From: Ohtaekwangia sp966211525
GTDB taxonomy: Bacteria; Bacteroidota; Bacteroidia; Cytophagales; Cyclobacteriaceae
Assembly (NCBI GenBank): GCA_966211525.1
Contig: CBIHOZ010000006.1
Location: forward strand, 22,521-86,520
Direction: 5' to 3'
DNA length: 64,000 nucleotides
In this document: positions 8,584 through 17,944 of the stretch, one piece after another
How the letters are laid out: every line of letters starts with the position of its first letter
How positions within the stretch are numbered: the stretch's first letter is position 1
Position numbers and translations under genes: made by a program
The notes under the pieces: model-generated
The model's database searches: none
Seen by the model: the letters and a program-made list of their open reading frames with translations, nothing else
What the model was told of the DNA's origin: nothing

Positions 8584-10081
8584 ACCCGAACGTTAGCATC
8601 GATGTGAGCGTTTTGTTCTCCATTTTTACTACAGGCTCTGAACCATCGTTCAAGGTATACGGACTATAGAAATTATCGAATGAACGATTGATGAGTGCAA
8701 AGTCTGCGTAGAATTTTTTCAGACGTACACCTACACCACCGCTGATTGTAGTGACTTTATTATCGAGGTCATCATTTTCAAAACTGCTGCTCTGAATATT
8801 ATAGCCTGCGCGTAACCTGAAAATATCATAGCGGAACTCGGCTCCTATACGATAGTTGTTCGTGGCACGGTAGAGCGATTTGATCTCATCGTTTTCAGAC
8901 GAGAACGATATACCGCTGATATCCGAGCTATAGCGAGCCTTCGCGGGATTTGTTCTTTCAATGTCAGCCGTTATAAAACCATACTTCGATATAAAGGCTA
9001 TACCTGCGCTTATCTTTAAAGGTGTAGTGAGGTTATACTCAGACGTAACAATGTCAGTTGAAGCCGATTCATCATTCAGCGTTACGTTCTTGCTGCCGTC
9101 CCAGTAATCATAATTATTCCAGCTTGTACTCATGGATGCATCGTAGTTCTCCGTGATCTGGTAATATGTAGGTGACGTGAACGATGCTCCGATCTGGATA
9201 AAATCCACAGGCCGTACAATGGCACCAAACGTAACATTAACACCCGATCCGCGCACACTCAGGTTTTCATTCAACTGCATGTTATCGATGATGTCCGTAT
9301 CGAGATATGATTCGCTGAACGTCTTCTGAGATTTATAGCGAAGTGTCGATACACCCAATCCTCCTCCAAAGAAAAACTTGTCTTGAATGTTTGCCCCGTA
9401 CGAGAAATTCCATTGGTACGAAGTTCCTTTGGTAATGATCTCTTCCTGCTGATCGGATTCTACCGGAGCATCTGTAAAGTATTGGTCATCCGGGTTGTTC
9501 GGATCGGTTATCGACTGCGGACCAATCAGGTAATTATAGAATGCGAGTCCGGTAGGCGTGTTGTATTGGTAACTATCAAACTGGCTTGGCGTATCTCCGT
9601 TTGCCTGCTCCATGAAATAATCTACAATCGAGTTTGTCGTGTTACGCCCCCTATATATAGTGGAGCGATTAAAGTCGTTGATGCGCGAAAAGCTTATACC
9701 GAGTGAACCTCCGCGAAAGCTGCGTTCATCATCATCACGACCCATATGCATAACATAGCTGATGCCGGGTATGTTAAACTTGGACGTGCTTTCGTCAGTA
9801 GACGTACCGTTGAATTCAGACTTTGTATTATAGAATGAAAGCGCAGGGGAGAATGTAAACTCCGAGCGGTTATACATCCCTAGTCCGGCAGGATTGGACA
9901 ATGCCGAGCTATAGTCGCCACCCAATGCTGTCTGCGTTCCACCCAGGCTGAGAATTCGCGCACTCCCGGCAGGCTGTGTTCTGCTGAAAAGTAAAGCGGA
10001 TTCTGAGTAACTCTGTGCCCACGAAAAATTTACGGACAAAAGAATAACACTAAGGGTTGCCCCAAAAAATTTTCTCATCAC
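8573..10081 (-). CDS. Outer-membrane beta-barrel protein, OmpP1/FadL-like
   Basis: This 502-residue protein has a signal peptide at 1-22 (ending VNFSWA). The opening SARILSLGGTQTALGGDYSS, followed by SNPAGLG, is the signature of Bacteroidota OmpP1/FadL-like proteins. In FadL the matching N-terminal part forms the hatch of a 14-strand barrel that passes hydrophobic compounds. The rest alternates short aromatic-rich strands and polar loops and ends in TSMLTFGFTF, a typical terminal barrel strand with a final Phe. The ligand cannot be read. The gene converges on aroK and is 26 bases downstream of the secreted low-complexity protein gene, so the two may be cotranscribed. Confidence 0.8.
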   Translation of the reverse strand: MMRKFFGATLSVILLSVNFSWAQSYSESALLFSRTQPAGSARILSLGGTQTALGGDYSSALSNPAGLGMYNRSEFTFSPALSFYNTKSEFNGTSTDESTSKFNIPGISYVMHMGRDDDERSFRGGSLGISFSRINDFNRSTIYRGRNTTNSIVDYFMEQANGDTPSQFDSYQYNTPTGLAFYNYLIGPQSITDPNNPDDQYFTDAPVESDQQEEIITKGTSYQWNFSYGANIQDKFFFGGGLGVSTLRYKSQKTFSESYLDTDIIDNMQLNENLSVRGSGVNVTFGAIVRPVDFIQIGASFTSPTYYQITENYDASMSTSWNNYDYWDGSKNVTLNDESASTDIVTSEYNLTTPLKISAGIAFISKYGFITADIERTNPAKARYSSDISGISFSSENDEIKSLYRATNNYRIGAEFRYDIFRLRAGYNIQSSSFENDDLDNKVTTISGGVGVRLKKFYADFALINRSFDNFYSPYTLNDGSEPVVKMENKTLTSMLTFGFTF

Positions 10082-10107
10082 AAAAAGTAAATTTCAGTTG
10101 TTACAAA

Positions 10108-11241
10108 TCAGTTTCTGGTTCTTCCGCGTGATCCACCCGATGATGAACCTCCGGAGCCAGTACTTCTGCTGCCACCATCAAACGATGAATTGCTTCTTGA
10201 CGGAGTATAGGAACTATTAGAACGTCCACCGTTATCGTTGCTTCGGGTTGGATTGCTCCAGGTATTGTTGTTGTTATTGTCGTTAGACCACGTTCTGGAT
10301 GGTGTACTGTTCTGTGTATTTCCTGAAGTGTTGGTCGTACTTCTGCTTCTCCACTGTCTGTCGTAGTAAGCATCGTTACCGTTAGACAAAGTCGGACGTG
10401 TCGTTGTTGTCATGCGACCATTCGTGTTGCCCGTTGTGTTGTTAGAACGTTGTGTTGTTACAGCAGTAGAGCGCGTACGTGATGTATTGTAACGTTCGGT
10501 TGTTACTATACCACTGCCTCTGGTTCCGCGTTTACCATAACTTACAGGTCTGCCACCTTCACCACCATTGTTAACCACTACGATCGTTGATGGATATCCA
10601 TACCAGCCTCCGTAAGACCATGAAGGTCCCCATGCTGATGACCAGCCGCCACCGCAGTATGGTCTGTTCCAGTAGTTATAACCACCGCCCCAGCCGTAGT
10701 TCCATGAGCTGCCCCAGTAGTAGCTGAAAGATGTAGACCAACCGTTGTAATTCCAGTATGGATCATACCATGGGCTATAGTACGCATTATTATAGCCGTA
10801 GTAAGGAGTGTTCCAGTTATTGATACCCGAACCGAAGTATGCAGAATTATACCATGGGTTAGAATACCACGAATTAAAGTTGTTGTTCCAGTTATTCAGG
10901 TTGCTGGCAGTCTGGTATTGATAGTCGTTCAGAAAATAATCCTGATTGTCAACTTGTGCAGTTTCAGCGTTAGAGCGTGCCGCGTATTCCGGGTTCACAT
11001 TGCGTGCAGAATAACTGTCAGTAGGGTTGATATTTGTTTCATCTTCTACCGCCACTTCTTCCATCTTCTTGGTCTTTTTTACACTGGCGGTATATGCCTG
11101 CTGTTCAGCGGCCCTTTGTTCGCGAAGCTTCGCGCGGTCCTTGCTGTTAAAGTACATATCGTCACCTTCCACGGTCTGCGCCAGCGTTGCAGTGGCAGAG
11201 AAGGCTATGAGTGCTAAACTTAATATTATCTTGGTTTTCAT
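10108..11241 (-). CDS. Secreted low-complexity protein rich in Trp, Tyr, Asn, Ser and Arg
   Basis: This 377-residue protein has a clear signal peptide (MKTKIILSLALIAFSATATL). A charged stretch with KDRAKLREQRAAEQQ follows. Residues about 110-225 are dominated by Asn, Trp, Tyr, Gly and Ser (NNWNNNFNSWYSNPW, YYWGSSWNYGWGGGYNYW). The C-terminal third is rich in Thr, Asn, Arg and Ser (TRSTAVTTQRSNNTT) and ends RGRTRN. No family is recognised. The composition suggests an adhesive or structural envelope protein, but that is inference. The reverse frames are also open because of the skewed composition; the signal peptide decides for this frame. It lies just upstream of the OmpP1-like gene. Confidence 0.7.
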   Translation of the reverse strand: MKTKIILSLALIAFSATATLAQTVEGDDMYFNSKDRAKLREQRAAEQQAYTASVKKTKKMEEVAVEDETNINPTDSYSARNVNPEYAARSNAETAQVDNQDYFLNDYQYQTASNLNNWNNNFNSWYSNPWYNSAYFGSGINNWNTPYYGYNNAYYSPWYDPYWNYNGWSTSFSYYWGSSWNYGWGGGYNYWNRPYCGGGWSSAWGPSWSYGGWYGYPSTIVVVNNGGEGGRPVSYGKRGTRGSGIVTTERYNTSRTRSTAVTTQRSNNTTGNTNGRMTTTTRPTLSNGNDAYYDRQWRSRSTTNTSGNTQNSTPSRTWSNDNNNNNTWSNPTRSNDNGGRSNSSYTPSRSNSSFDGGSRSTGSGGSSSGGSRGRTRN

Positions 11242-11349
11242 AGTGCCTTATGGTTGAATCTCTAATCCTAACAATCATTTAACGGCAAACCGTTCGGATT
11301 TGTGTTGATAAAGCTACAAAAATTAGCCAGTATTTAACCCGGTAAAATT

Positions 11350-11357
11350 TATATTTG
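11350..11357 (+). promoter_or_regulatory. Candidate -7 box for proS (TATATTTG)
   Basis: TATATTTG fits TAnnTTTG and predicts a start of transcription near 11364, 30 bases before the chosen ATG at 11394. It overlaps the codons an upstream start at 11355 would need, which argues for 11394. No TTTG is found at -33. Confidence 0.4.
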
Positions 11358-11393
11358 CCGTTCGATAGAATTTTAAACAATAATTATACCAGC

Positions 11394-12872
11394 ATGGCGA
11401 AAGAACTCCCAAGCCGAAACGAAGATTATTCCTTGTGGTACAATGAATTAGTAAAGAAGGCTGACTTAGCTGAGCACTCAGACGTGCGCGGCTGTATGGT
11501 GATTAAACCCTATGGCTATTCCATTTGGGAAAAGATGCAGCAGGCTCTTGATAAAATGTTCAAGGACACTGGTCACACCAATGCTTACTTCCCGCTGTTT
11601 GTGCCCAAGAGCTTGTTTGAAGCAGAGGAGCAAAATGCTGAAGGCTTTGCGAAGGAGTGTGCTATTGTTACACACTACCGCCTGAAGACTGATCCGCAGA
11701 ATAAAGGAAAGTTGATTGTTGATCCGGATGCACAACTCGAAGAAGAGTTAGTGGTACGTCCTACCAGTGAGGCGATCATCTGGAGTACCTATAAAAAATG
11801 GATTCAGTCGTATCGCGATCTTCCTATACTGGTTAACCAGTGGGCGAACGTTGTACGCTGGGAAATGCGCACGCGCCTGTTCCTGCGCACAGCAGAATTC
11901 TTGTGGCAGGAGGGGCACACTGCGCACGCAACCGCTGATGAAGCCGTGAAAGAAACCGTACAGATGCTCGATGTATATGCTGACTTTGCTGAAAACTTTT
12001 TGGCGCTGCCAGTAGTGAAAGGAAGAAAATCAGAAGGTGAAAAATTTCCGGGCGCTATCGATACATATTGTATCGAAGCGATGATGCAGGATGGTAAAGC
12101 ATTGCAGGCTGGTACATCGCACTTCTTAGGACAAAATTTTGCGAAAGCATTTAATGTACAGTTCACGAGCCGCGAAGGTAAACTGGATTATGTATGGGGA
12201 ACTTCATGGGGCGTGAGTACGCGCCTGATGGGTGCACTCATCATGGCTCACTCGGATGACGATGGACTTGTGTTACCTCCGAAGCTGGCTCCTATACATG
12301 TGGTGATCGTACCAATCTTCAAGACCGAAGAAGAACTGAATAAAATATCAGACAAAGTTCAGGAGATTTCAGCAGCGCTTCGCAAGCAGGGATATAGTGT
12401 GAAATTTGATAATCGTGATACACACAAGCCGGGCTTCAAGTTTGCCGAGTGGGAACTGAAAGGTGTACCGGTGCGCCTGGCGATCGGTCCGCGTGATATG
12501 GAAAACGGAACGGTAGAAGTTGCGCGCAGAGATACAAAAGAGAAACAGGTAATGAAGCTCGACCAGGTTGCTGTAGAAATACCAAAACTGCTGGACGATA
12601 TTCAAAACAATATTTACCATCGCGCGCTTTCATTCCGCACCAGCGTTACCACGAAAGTCGATACATACGAAGAGTTCAAGAAAGTACTTGATGAAAAAGG
12701 TGGTTTCATTTCTGCCCACTGGGATGGTACGCAGGAAACAGAGGCCGCAATCAAGGAAGAAACTAAAGCAACCATTCGTTGCATTCCGTTAGATGCAAAA
12801 GAAGAAGCAGGAACGTGTATGTATTCCGGCAAACCTTCTTCGAAACGCGTGTTGTTTGCCCGCGCGTATTGA
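11394..12872 (+). CDS. proS: Prolyl-tRNA synthetase, archaeal/eukaryotic-like type
   Basis: It charges tRNA-Pro with proline. The 492 residues match the shorter class II ProS without the editing insertion of the E. coli type; that class is usual in Bacteroidota. Motif 2 is visible in NQWANVVRWEMRTRLFLRTAEFLWQEGHTAHA, which I cite in parts: RWEMRTRLFLRT and EFLWQEGHTAH. Motif 3 is in WGTSWGVSTRLMGALI. The anticodon-binding domain follows (PIHVVIVPIF, KPGFKFAEWELKG), then the extra C-terminal zinc-ribbon-like part. The ATG at 11394 starts MAKELPSRNEDYSLWYNEL, the normal family N-terminus; the frame is open 13 codons further but overlaps the -7 box. Confidence 0.95.
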   Translation: MAKELPSRNEDYSLWYNELVKKADLAEHSDVRGCMVIKPYGYSIWEKMQQALDKMFKDTGHTNAYFPLFVPKSLFEAEEQNAEGFAKECAIVTHYRLKTDPQNKGKLIVDPDAQLEEELVVRPTSEAIIWSTYKKWIQSYRDLPILVNQWANVVRWEMRTRLFLRTAEFLWQEGHTAHATADEAVKETVQMLDVYADFAENFLALPVVKGRKSEGEKFPGAIDTYCIEAMMQDGKALQAGTSHFLGQNFAKAFNVQFTSREGKLDYVWGTSWGVSTRLMGALIMAHSDDDGLVLPPKLAPIHVVIVPIFKTEEELNKISDKVQEISAALRKQGYSVKFDNRDTHKPGFKFAEWELKGVPVRLAIGPRDMENGTVEVARRDTKEKQVMKLDQVAVEIPKLLDDIQNNIYHRALSFRTSVTTKVDTYEEFKKVLDEKGGFISAHWDGTQETEAAIKEETKATIRCIPLDAKEEAGTCMYSGKPSSKRVLFARAY

Positions 12873-12893
12873 TTTAAAAATACAGATGCCTCG

Positions 12894-12925
12894 ATGTGCG
12901 GATTGTTGCTGAATAATCCGCACAT
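12894..12925. terminator. Perfect 11-bp stem-loop between proS and nfeD
   Basis: ATGTGCGGATT pairs perfectly with AATCCGCACAT across a 10-base loop, 21 bases after the proS stop. There is no U-tract after it, so it may be a weak terminator or an RNA-stability element. Confidence 0.5.
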
Positions 12926-12953
12926 TAGCATATAGATACCTACACTCCCGGTT

Positions 12954-13424
12954 ATGCTCATGTGGATTATTATACTTGCGCTCTTGGTAATAGGGCTTGG
13001 CCTTGTTATCGTTGAACTGGTATTTATACCGGGCACTACGGTGGTTGGTTTATTAGGACTGATCTTTGCCGGTACTGCTGTTATCATCAGCTATAATCAC
13101 TTTGGCAGTGACGTTGGCTTTTATGTATTGATGGGCACCCTCGTAGCAACGCTCGTGGCTTTATTCTATAGCTTCCGAACGGGAGCGTGGACTAAATTCT
13201 CACTCAAATCATCCAACGATGGCAAGGTTAATGAAGGCTTGCTGAGCGATCTGCATATTGGTGACGAAGGTATAACCGTATCTACGCTGAGACCTATCGG
13301 GAAAGCAGAATTCCGTAACCGGGTATTTGAAGTAAAAACGTTGGGAAGCTATATCGAGCAGGGACAACCTGTAAAGATTACACAGATATACTCGAATCAA
13401 ATTGTTGTAGAACCTATTAATTAA
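12954..13424 (+). CDS. NfeD-family membrane protein
   Basis: This 156-residue short NfeD protein has no ClpP-like protease domain. Two to three transmembrane helices fill about residues 3-70 (WIIILALLVIGLGLVIVELV, then TVVGLLGLIFAGTAVII). An OB-fold of NfeD type follows in about 95-155, with the GDEGITVSTLRPIGKAEF core that is diagnostic of the family. NfeD proteins are partners of flotillin/SPFH proteins in membrane microdomains, and floA follows here after 13 bases, clearly one operon. The start is ATG 12954 or ATG 12960; the longer form is given. Confidence 0.88.
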   Translation: MLMWIIILALLVIGLGLVIVELVFIPGTTVVGLLGLIFAGTAVIISYNHFGSDVGFYVLMGTLVATLVALFYSFRTGAWTKFSLKSSNDGKVNEGLLSDLHIGDEGITVSTLRPIGKAEFRNRVFEVKTLGSYIEQGQPVKITQIYSNQIVVEPIN

Positions 13425-13437
13425 TAAATATACCCTT

Positions 13438-14445
13438 ATGGAAGCAGCTGCTTTACTCATTATGGTTTTTGGCGGGATAATCCTGTTCTTTATTTTCCTA
13501 TACTTTGTTCCGGTAAACCTCTGGATCACCGCGCTCTTCTCCGGTGTAAAAGTTGGCTTATTCGAGCTGGTCTTTATGCGCATCAGAAAGGTGCCGCCAA
13601 GAGTTATTGTTGAATCGCTCATCACATCAACAAAAGCAGGTCTTCAGCTTACAACTTCAGAATTGGAAACACACTATCTCGCCGGTGGTAATGTGCCGAA
13701 TGTAATTCGCGCATTGATCTCTGCCGATAAAGCAAACATCAGCCTCAGTTTTAAACAAGCTACCGCGATCGATCTTGCAGGTCGTGATGTATTTCAGGCG
13801 GTGCAGATCTCGGTAAATCCGAAAGTTATTACAACACCTAAAGTGGCTGCCGTTGCTGCCGATGGTATACAGTTGATCGCTGTAGCGCGTGTAACAGTTC
13901 GCGCAAGTATAGCGCAGCTGGTGGGTGGTGCCGGTGAAGATACAATTCTTGCCCGTGTTGGTGAAGGTATAGTTTCATCCATCGGTTCTGCGAAGTCGCA
14001 CAAAGAAGTATTGGAGAGTCCTGATAAAATTTCAAAACTCGTATTGTCTCGCGGATTGGATGCCGGTACTGCATTTGAAATTCTTTCCATTGATATAGCA
14101 GACGTTGATGTTGGTGCTAATATCGGTGCTAAACTTCAGATCGATCAGGCTACAGCCGATTTGAAAGTTGCTGAAGCGAAAGCGGAAGAACGCAGAGCGA
14201 TGGCGGTTGCTCTCGAACAAGAGATGAAAGCAAAAGGACAGGAAGCACGTGCTAAAGTAATTGAAGCGGAAGCTGAAATTCCGAAAGCCATGGCGGACGC
14301 TTTTGTGAAAGGTAATCTGGGTGTAATGGATTACTATAAGATGCAGAACGTACAAGCTGATACGGAAATGCGTCAGGCTATATCCGGAACCGGTAAAGGT
14401 GGAACGCAACCTTCCGGTGGAAGTGGCATGCAAAAGAAAGACTAA
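13438..14445 (+). CDS. floA: Flotillin-like protein FloA
   Basis: This 335-residue protein is a bacterial flotillin that organises lipid microdomains in the inner membrane. A single N-terminal membrane segment occupies about residues 5-30 (LLIMVFGGIILFFIFLYFV). The SPFH core follows with the FloA hallmarks FMRIRKVPPRVIVESLI, LETHYLAGGNV, and AVARVTVRASIAQLVGGAGE. A charged Ala/Glu/Lys-rich coiled coil comes next (about 230-285, EAKAEERRAMAVALEQEMKA). The C-terminus is Gly/Ser-rich. Length matches the FloA family (about 330). It forms an operon with the preceding nfeD-type gene and is closed by a strong terminator at 14470. Confidence 0.94.
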   Translation: MEAAALLIMVFGGIILFFIFLYFVPVNLWITALFSGVKVGLFELVFMRIRKVPPRVIVESLITSTKAGLQLTTSELETHYLAGGNVPNVIRALISADKANISLSFKQATAIDLAGRDVFQAVQISVNPKVITTPKVAAVAADGIQLIAVARVTVRASIAQLVGGAGEDTILARVGEGIVSSIGSAKSHKEVLESPDKISKLVLSRGLDAGTAFEILSIDIADVDVGANIGAKLQIDQATADLKVAEAKAEERRAMAVALEQEMKAKGQEARAKVIEAEAEIPKAMADAFVKGNLGVMDYYKMQNVQADTEMRQAISGTGKGGTQPSGGSGMQKKD

Positions 14446-14469
14446 GTATATACCGATATATAGTATAAC

Positions 14470-14503
14470 AAAAATCCCCGGTTAAGCTGGGGATTTTTAT
14501 TTT
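14470..14503. terminator. Rho-independent terminator, probably bidirectional
   Basis: AAAAATCCCC and GGGGATTTTT form a perfect 10-bp stem with a 9-base loop, followed by ATTTT. It lies between floA (plus) and the WG-repeat gene (minus), and the A-tract on the left gives a U-tract for the opposite strand as well. Confidence 0.85.
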
Positions 14504-14527
14504 GCTATAGTTCGTTAGTGCCGTGAT

Positions 14528-16648
14528 CTAATTTTTGAAATCCATCCACAGTGATTTTTTCTGTGCGATAAAGAATTGATTGAGCGGATCGAATTGTATA
14601 TAGTCATACATGAGTGGAATGGTGCTGATGCCTTGCAGATTGATTACGCCATATTTCCCATCGCGTTGTACAATAGCAAACCCGTTACCAACATCTTCCA
14701 GTAGTTGATATTTCGGAAGGATGAGAATTTTTCCGGAGGCATCCGCCAGTCCTTGCAGATTGTTGATCTGGATCAGGAAATTTTTACTCGGCAGTAATTT
14801 TATCTGTTGATAGCGAACAGGCAATAAAAGTTTTCCGGTCTTGTCAATCAAGCCCCAGTTCTGTTGCAGCCGTACAAAGGCGACTCCGTTTTTAAACAAG
14901 CTCACTTCTTCATATACCGGCTGAATGGCAATCTGATCTTGCCGATTGATATAGCCCCACTTGCCTCTGATCTTGGCAGGAGCTAGATCTTCGCTAAACA
15001 TACCAACTCCTTCATAACGGTTGGCTATACGCAAACGCCCCTGTGCATCGATAAAACCATATTTACCATTCTTCAGTATACCACGGAGACCTTCGCTCTC
15101 TTCAAATATTTTTTCAATGCCATCGTTCGGGTATACCTGGCGATCGGCAATGCGACCATTCAGATCTATTTTCCAGATGGTGCCCGAAGGTAAATACTCG
15201 AGTATATGATCGGGCGATATGCTGATCGGGTTGTCCGTAAAGTAAATTACACTGCCATTGGTTTGTTTAAGTGATTTTCGTGGTGAAGCAGTCTCGATAT
15301 ACTTATCCGGAGTAAGAATCGTTAGCTTACTGTTTCGCGGAGCAACCACCCATTCTTCTTTTGTATTGACGATGCCATACTGGCGATGAAATTTTACCAC
15401 CGCGAGGTCGTATGTAATCTGAAATATAGAGTCATACACGCAGGCAATTACTTCCTGTCCTTTAACGTTAATAGCACCTGCAAAACCCTTGTTGCGCACA
15501 GAAAAATACTGGTCGTTAAAAGGCCAGAGATACTCGTATGGTTTTGATGTAAGTCGTGTACCCACACTGTCCAATAGTATCCATTGATGTTGCAAGCCTT
15601 GCCGCTGACTCGCCAACATATACTTATCATACAGGATGAGTGAATCGTATTGTGGCTGAATGATAAATTTACCCTTGCGATTAATAACACCGGCCTTGCG
15701 ATTTACGGTAACAACGGTTTTATTGTTGGTAAACGGACTTATAGTAGAGAACAACGTGGAGGCTATCGGTTTTAATTGCTGATCGGTTAATTCAATCAGG
15801 TCACCTTTTGTTACTTTCAGCAGGTCTTTGTCCAATGGCACAATAGAATCCGCGAGGTGCTTTTGTATCAGCTTGTTCTTGCCATCCAGGAATTCCCACG
15901 AATGTGGTTCTCTGATTTTTATTTTGCCATCTTCCAGTATCGCTATAGATTGATACTTCGGTGAAACAATGATTTGGCCTTCGCGATCAATAACGCCTTG
16001 TTGCTCGCCCTGGTAAATCACCGCATAGTTTTTTGTGAATGGAGATATTTTGTCAATTACAAAACCCGTTATCTGTTTACCGGTCTCAGAGAACAGCGCG
16101 AGTTTGTTTTCGAAATTCTCGACCGCGAAACGCAGGTTGCCGATCGGGTATATATTTTGGTATTGCTGCGGAAGAATGGTGCGGTTATCAAAATCGATCA
16201 ACCCGTATTTGTATTGATTGCCGATCTTTGAAAAGACAATCGCGCGCAGCGAGTATAACTTCAATCCGTCATACTCAAACGGAATTATTTCTTTGCCCGA
16301 AAGACTTACACACCCTGTTACAACGCGAAGTGAATACGAAGAATTTTTGCGGGCGACAAGAAGTGCACCATCGCCGGGAACGAGATCATCATAATCGTTT
16401 TTGGTGATACGATGATTGTGCGTATTGATCAACCCCCAGCGGCCGTTGAGTTTATAGCCGGTTACATTTTCAATAACAGAGAATTTGCCATCACTCCAGC
16501 CCAGCGCATCGTACTGTGCGGGTATAACAATTTTTCCCTGGTTATCTTTTAAACCTGCCTTACCATTTTCTGTAAATACGATGTAATTACCGAACGCTGA
16601 AAAAAAAGTGATCAGCAAAAAACAAAGTGAACAACTCGCTGCCTTCAT
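14528..16648 (-). CDS. Secreted WG-repeat protein
   Basis: This 706-residue protein has a signal peptide (MKAASCSLCFLLITFFSAFG). The rest is a chain of WG repeats of about 45-50 residues, each with a core such as GKWGYINRQDQIAIQPVYEEV or NGKYGFIDAQGRLRIANRYEG; at least ten units can be followed. WG repeats form beta-rich arrays thought to bind other proteins or ligands, but no specific role is established for stand-alone forms. The last units end close to the C-terminus without an extra domain. A TAACTTTG box on the minus strand at 16654-16661 sits directly before the ATG, which would make the message almost leaderless. Confidence 0.85.
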   Translation of the reverse strand: MKAASCSLCFLLITFFSAFGNYIVFTENGKAGLKDNQGKIVIPAQYDALGWSDGKFSVIENVTGYKLNGRWGLINTHNHRITKNDYDDLVPGDGALLVARKNSSYSLRVVTGCVSLSGKEIIPFEYDGLKLYSLRAIVFSKIGNQYKYGLIDFDNRTILPQQYQNIYPIGNLRFAVENFENKLALFSETGKQITGFVIDKISPFTKNYAVIYQGEQQGVIDREGQIIVSPKYQSIAILEDGKIKIREPHSWEFLDGKNKLIQKHLADSIVPLDKDLLKVTKGDLIELTDQQLKPIASTLFSTISPFTNNKTVVTVNRKAGVINRKGKFIIQPQYDSLILYDKYMLASQRQGLQHQWILLDSVGTRLTSKPYEYLWPFNDQYFSVRNKGFAGAINVKGQEVIACVYDSIFQITYDLAVVKFHRQYGIVNTKEEWVVAPRNSKLTILTPDKYIETASPRKSLKQTNGSVIYFTDNPISISPDHILEYLPSGTIWKIDLNGRIADRQVYPNDGIEKIFEESEGLRGILKNGKYGFIDAQGRLRIANRYEGVGMFSEDLAPAKIRGKWGYINRQDQIAIQPVYEEVSLFKNGVAFVRLQQNWGLIDKTGKLLLPVRYQQIKLLPSKNFLIQINNLQGLADASGKILILPKYQLLEDVGNGFAIVQRDGKYGVINLQGISTIPLMYDYIQFDPLNQFFIAQKKSLWMDFKN

Positions 16649-16653
16649 CGGTG

Positions 16654-16661
16654 CAAAGTTA
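16654..16661 (-). promoter_or_regulatory. Candidate -7 box for the WG-repeat gene (TAACTTTG)
   Basis: The minus strand reads TAACTTTG, five bases before the ATG ending at 16648. Normal spacing would put the transcription start at the start codon. No -33 match is seen. Confidence 0.33.
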
Positions 16662-16700
16662 GAAAAGCATTACAGTAAACTGATGCCTTTTTATGCAGGA

Positions 16701-17840
16701 TTATTCGAGCTTCTTATGAAAATATAAAGTGTGGTTGGGCAGCAGATCAGGATGGGCAATTTTTACCAGGTCTTGAAGAATAATGTCGGGGCGTAAATAA
16801 CCCAGTTCCATAAACTCGCTTCCGCCTTTTGCACCTTTGCGTGCATCGTAAGTATATACTTGTTTCTGCAGATACGGTTTGAAACGTGTATAGCGTTCGT
16901 CAGCTTCCTTAATTTCGTTGAGTGTTGTGAACGAACCCGTGCCAATCCAAAAGTCAGCTTGATTCGCTTTTTCGTATACCGCCTCGAAGCTCAGTTCCAG
17001 GTATCCGTTGGAAGTGTCTTCACCCCACAGGTATTGACAACCCGCGTCTTTCAAAATATGCGAAGCATAATTCTGTCCACCGGGCAGAAACCACGCATCA
17101 CCGTATACTACACCACACAACACCGTTGGCTTATCTTTTACATGATCGGCAACTTCTCTCGCTGCTATATAATTCTTCTTCACGACCTGAAATACAGAAT
17201 CTGCTTCTTTCTCTTTATTGAAAAACACAGCCATGAACTTAATCCACTCTGCACGCCCCAGCGGATGCTTCTCCAGGTATTCTGCGTTGATGATTACCGG
17301 TATACCCAACGCCTCAATTTTTTTGAATTGTCCGTAGTCACTGCTCAGCGTATAGCCCATCACCAGGTCAGGTTTCAACATGGCGAGTCGTTCCATATTT
17401 ATACCTTTATCAATGCCAAGTTCAGTAATTTTACCGGCATCAACACGTGCACGCATTTTTTCGGAGCTTATAAAATCAGTCGTGGTAAATCCAACGAGTT
17501 TATCGGTTTCATCGATGTAGTCCAGCAAAGGTATATGTGTTGTAGAAGTACAAACTATAGAAGATATAGGCGTGCGGATAACCCGTACGTTGGCTCCGTG
17601 TTCGGGTATAGCTTCACCCTGAGGCACCAGTAAATATTTATAGCCGGAAGTAGCACCCTGAAAAGGATATAGCACCTCTACGATTTTGATGTTGCCATCG
17701 TACTGCACTCTAAACCCTTCGGCATAGTCCAGCGACAATGAATCGTGGTGTGTGTGAACAGCTTTATCAGCAGGCTTTTCGGTTTGACAACCCCAGCAGG
17801 TGAGGAGGAGTAAAGCTATACCTGAAATTTTTTTCATCAT
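16701..17840 (-). CDS. Periplasmic metal-chelate binding lipoprotein (BtuF/FhuD-like)
   Basis: This 379-residue protein has a lipoprotein-like N-terminus with Cys at 15 and 18 (LLLLTCWGCQ). The two-lobed PF01497 fold is marked by SIVCTSTTHIPLLDYID and KLVGFT in the first lobe, MLKPDLVMGY before the linker helix, and KPTVLCGVVYGDAWFLPGG in the second lobe. Such proteins deliver vitamin B12, haem or ferric siderophores to an ABC importer. No permease, ATPase or TonB receptor lies beside it, so it either serves a distant transporter or acts with another receptor; the ligand is not predictable. No cobalamin riboswitch is visible upstream. It is transcribed alone and diverges from the DUF5522 gene. 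Confidence 0.85.
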   Translation of the reverse strand: MMKKISGIALLLLTCWGCQTEKPADKAVHTHHDSLSLDYAEGFRVQYDGNIKIVEVLYPFQGATSGYKYLLVPQGEAIPEHGANVRVIRTPISSIVCTSTTHIPLLDYIDETDKLVGFTTTDFISSEKMRARVDAGKITELGIDKGINMERLAMLKPDLVMGYTLSSDYGQFKKIEALGIPVIINAEYLEKHPLGRAEWIKFMAVFFNKEKEADSVFQVVKKNYIAAREVADHVKDKPTVLCGVVYGDAWFLPGGQNYASHILKDAGCQYLWGEDTSNGYLELSFEAVYEKANQADFWIGTGSFTTLNEIKEADERYTRFKPYLQKQVYTYDARKGAKGGSEFMELGYLRPDIILQDLVKIAHPDLLPNHTLYFHKKLE

Positions 17841-17921
17841 GCAAATGTTTCAATAACGAAGCAATTTAATGACTTTCCATTCGCAAGCGACTGCCGAATG
17901 TTTTATGAATCATTAAATTTC

Positions 17922-17929
17922 TAAGTTTG
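17922..17929 (+). promoter_or_regulatory. Candidate -7 box for the DUF5522 gene (TAAGTTTG)
   Basis: TAAGTTTG matches TAnnTTTG and ends 15 bases before the ATG at 17945. It overlaps the TTG at 17927 that would give a longer protein, so it supports the ATG. Confidence 0.42.
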
Positions 17930-17944
17930 TTTTATTCAAGGTAT

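Noticed and set aside
10101..10373. Alternative minus-strand frame in the low-complexity gene
   Set aside because: It is a composition-driven shadow; the frame with a signal peptide runs the full length.
17841..17926. Cobalamin riboswitch before the BtuF-like gene
   Set aside because: The upstream stretch is under 90 bases and shows no B12-box sequence.
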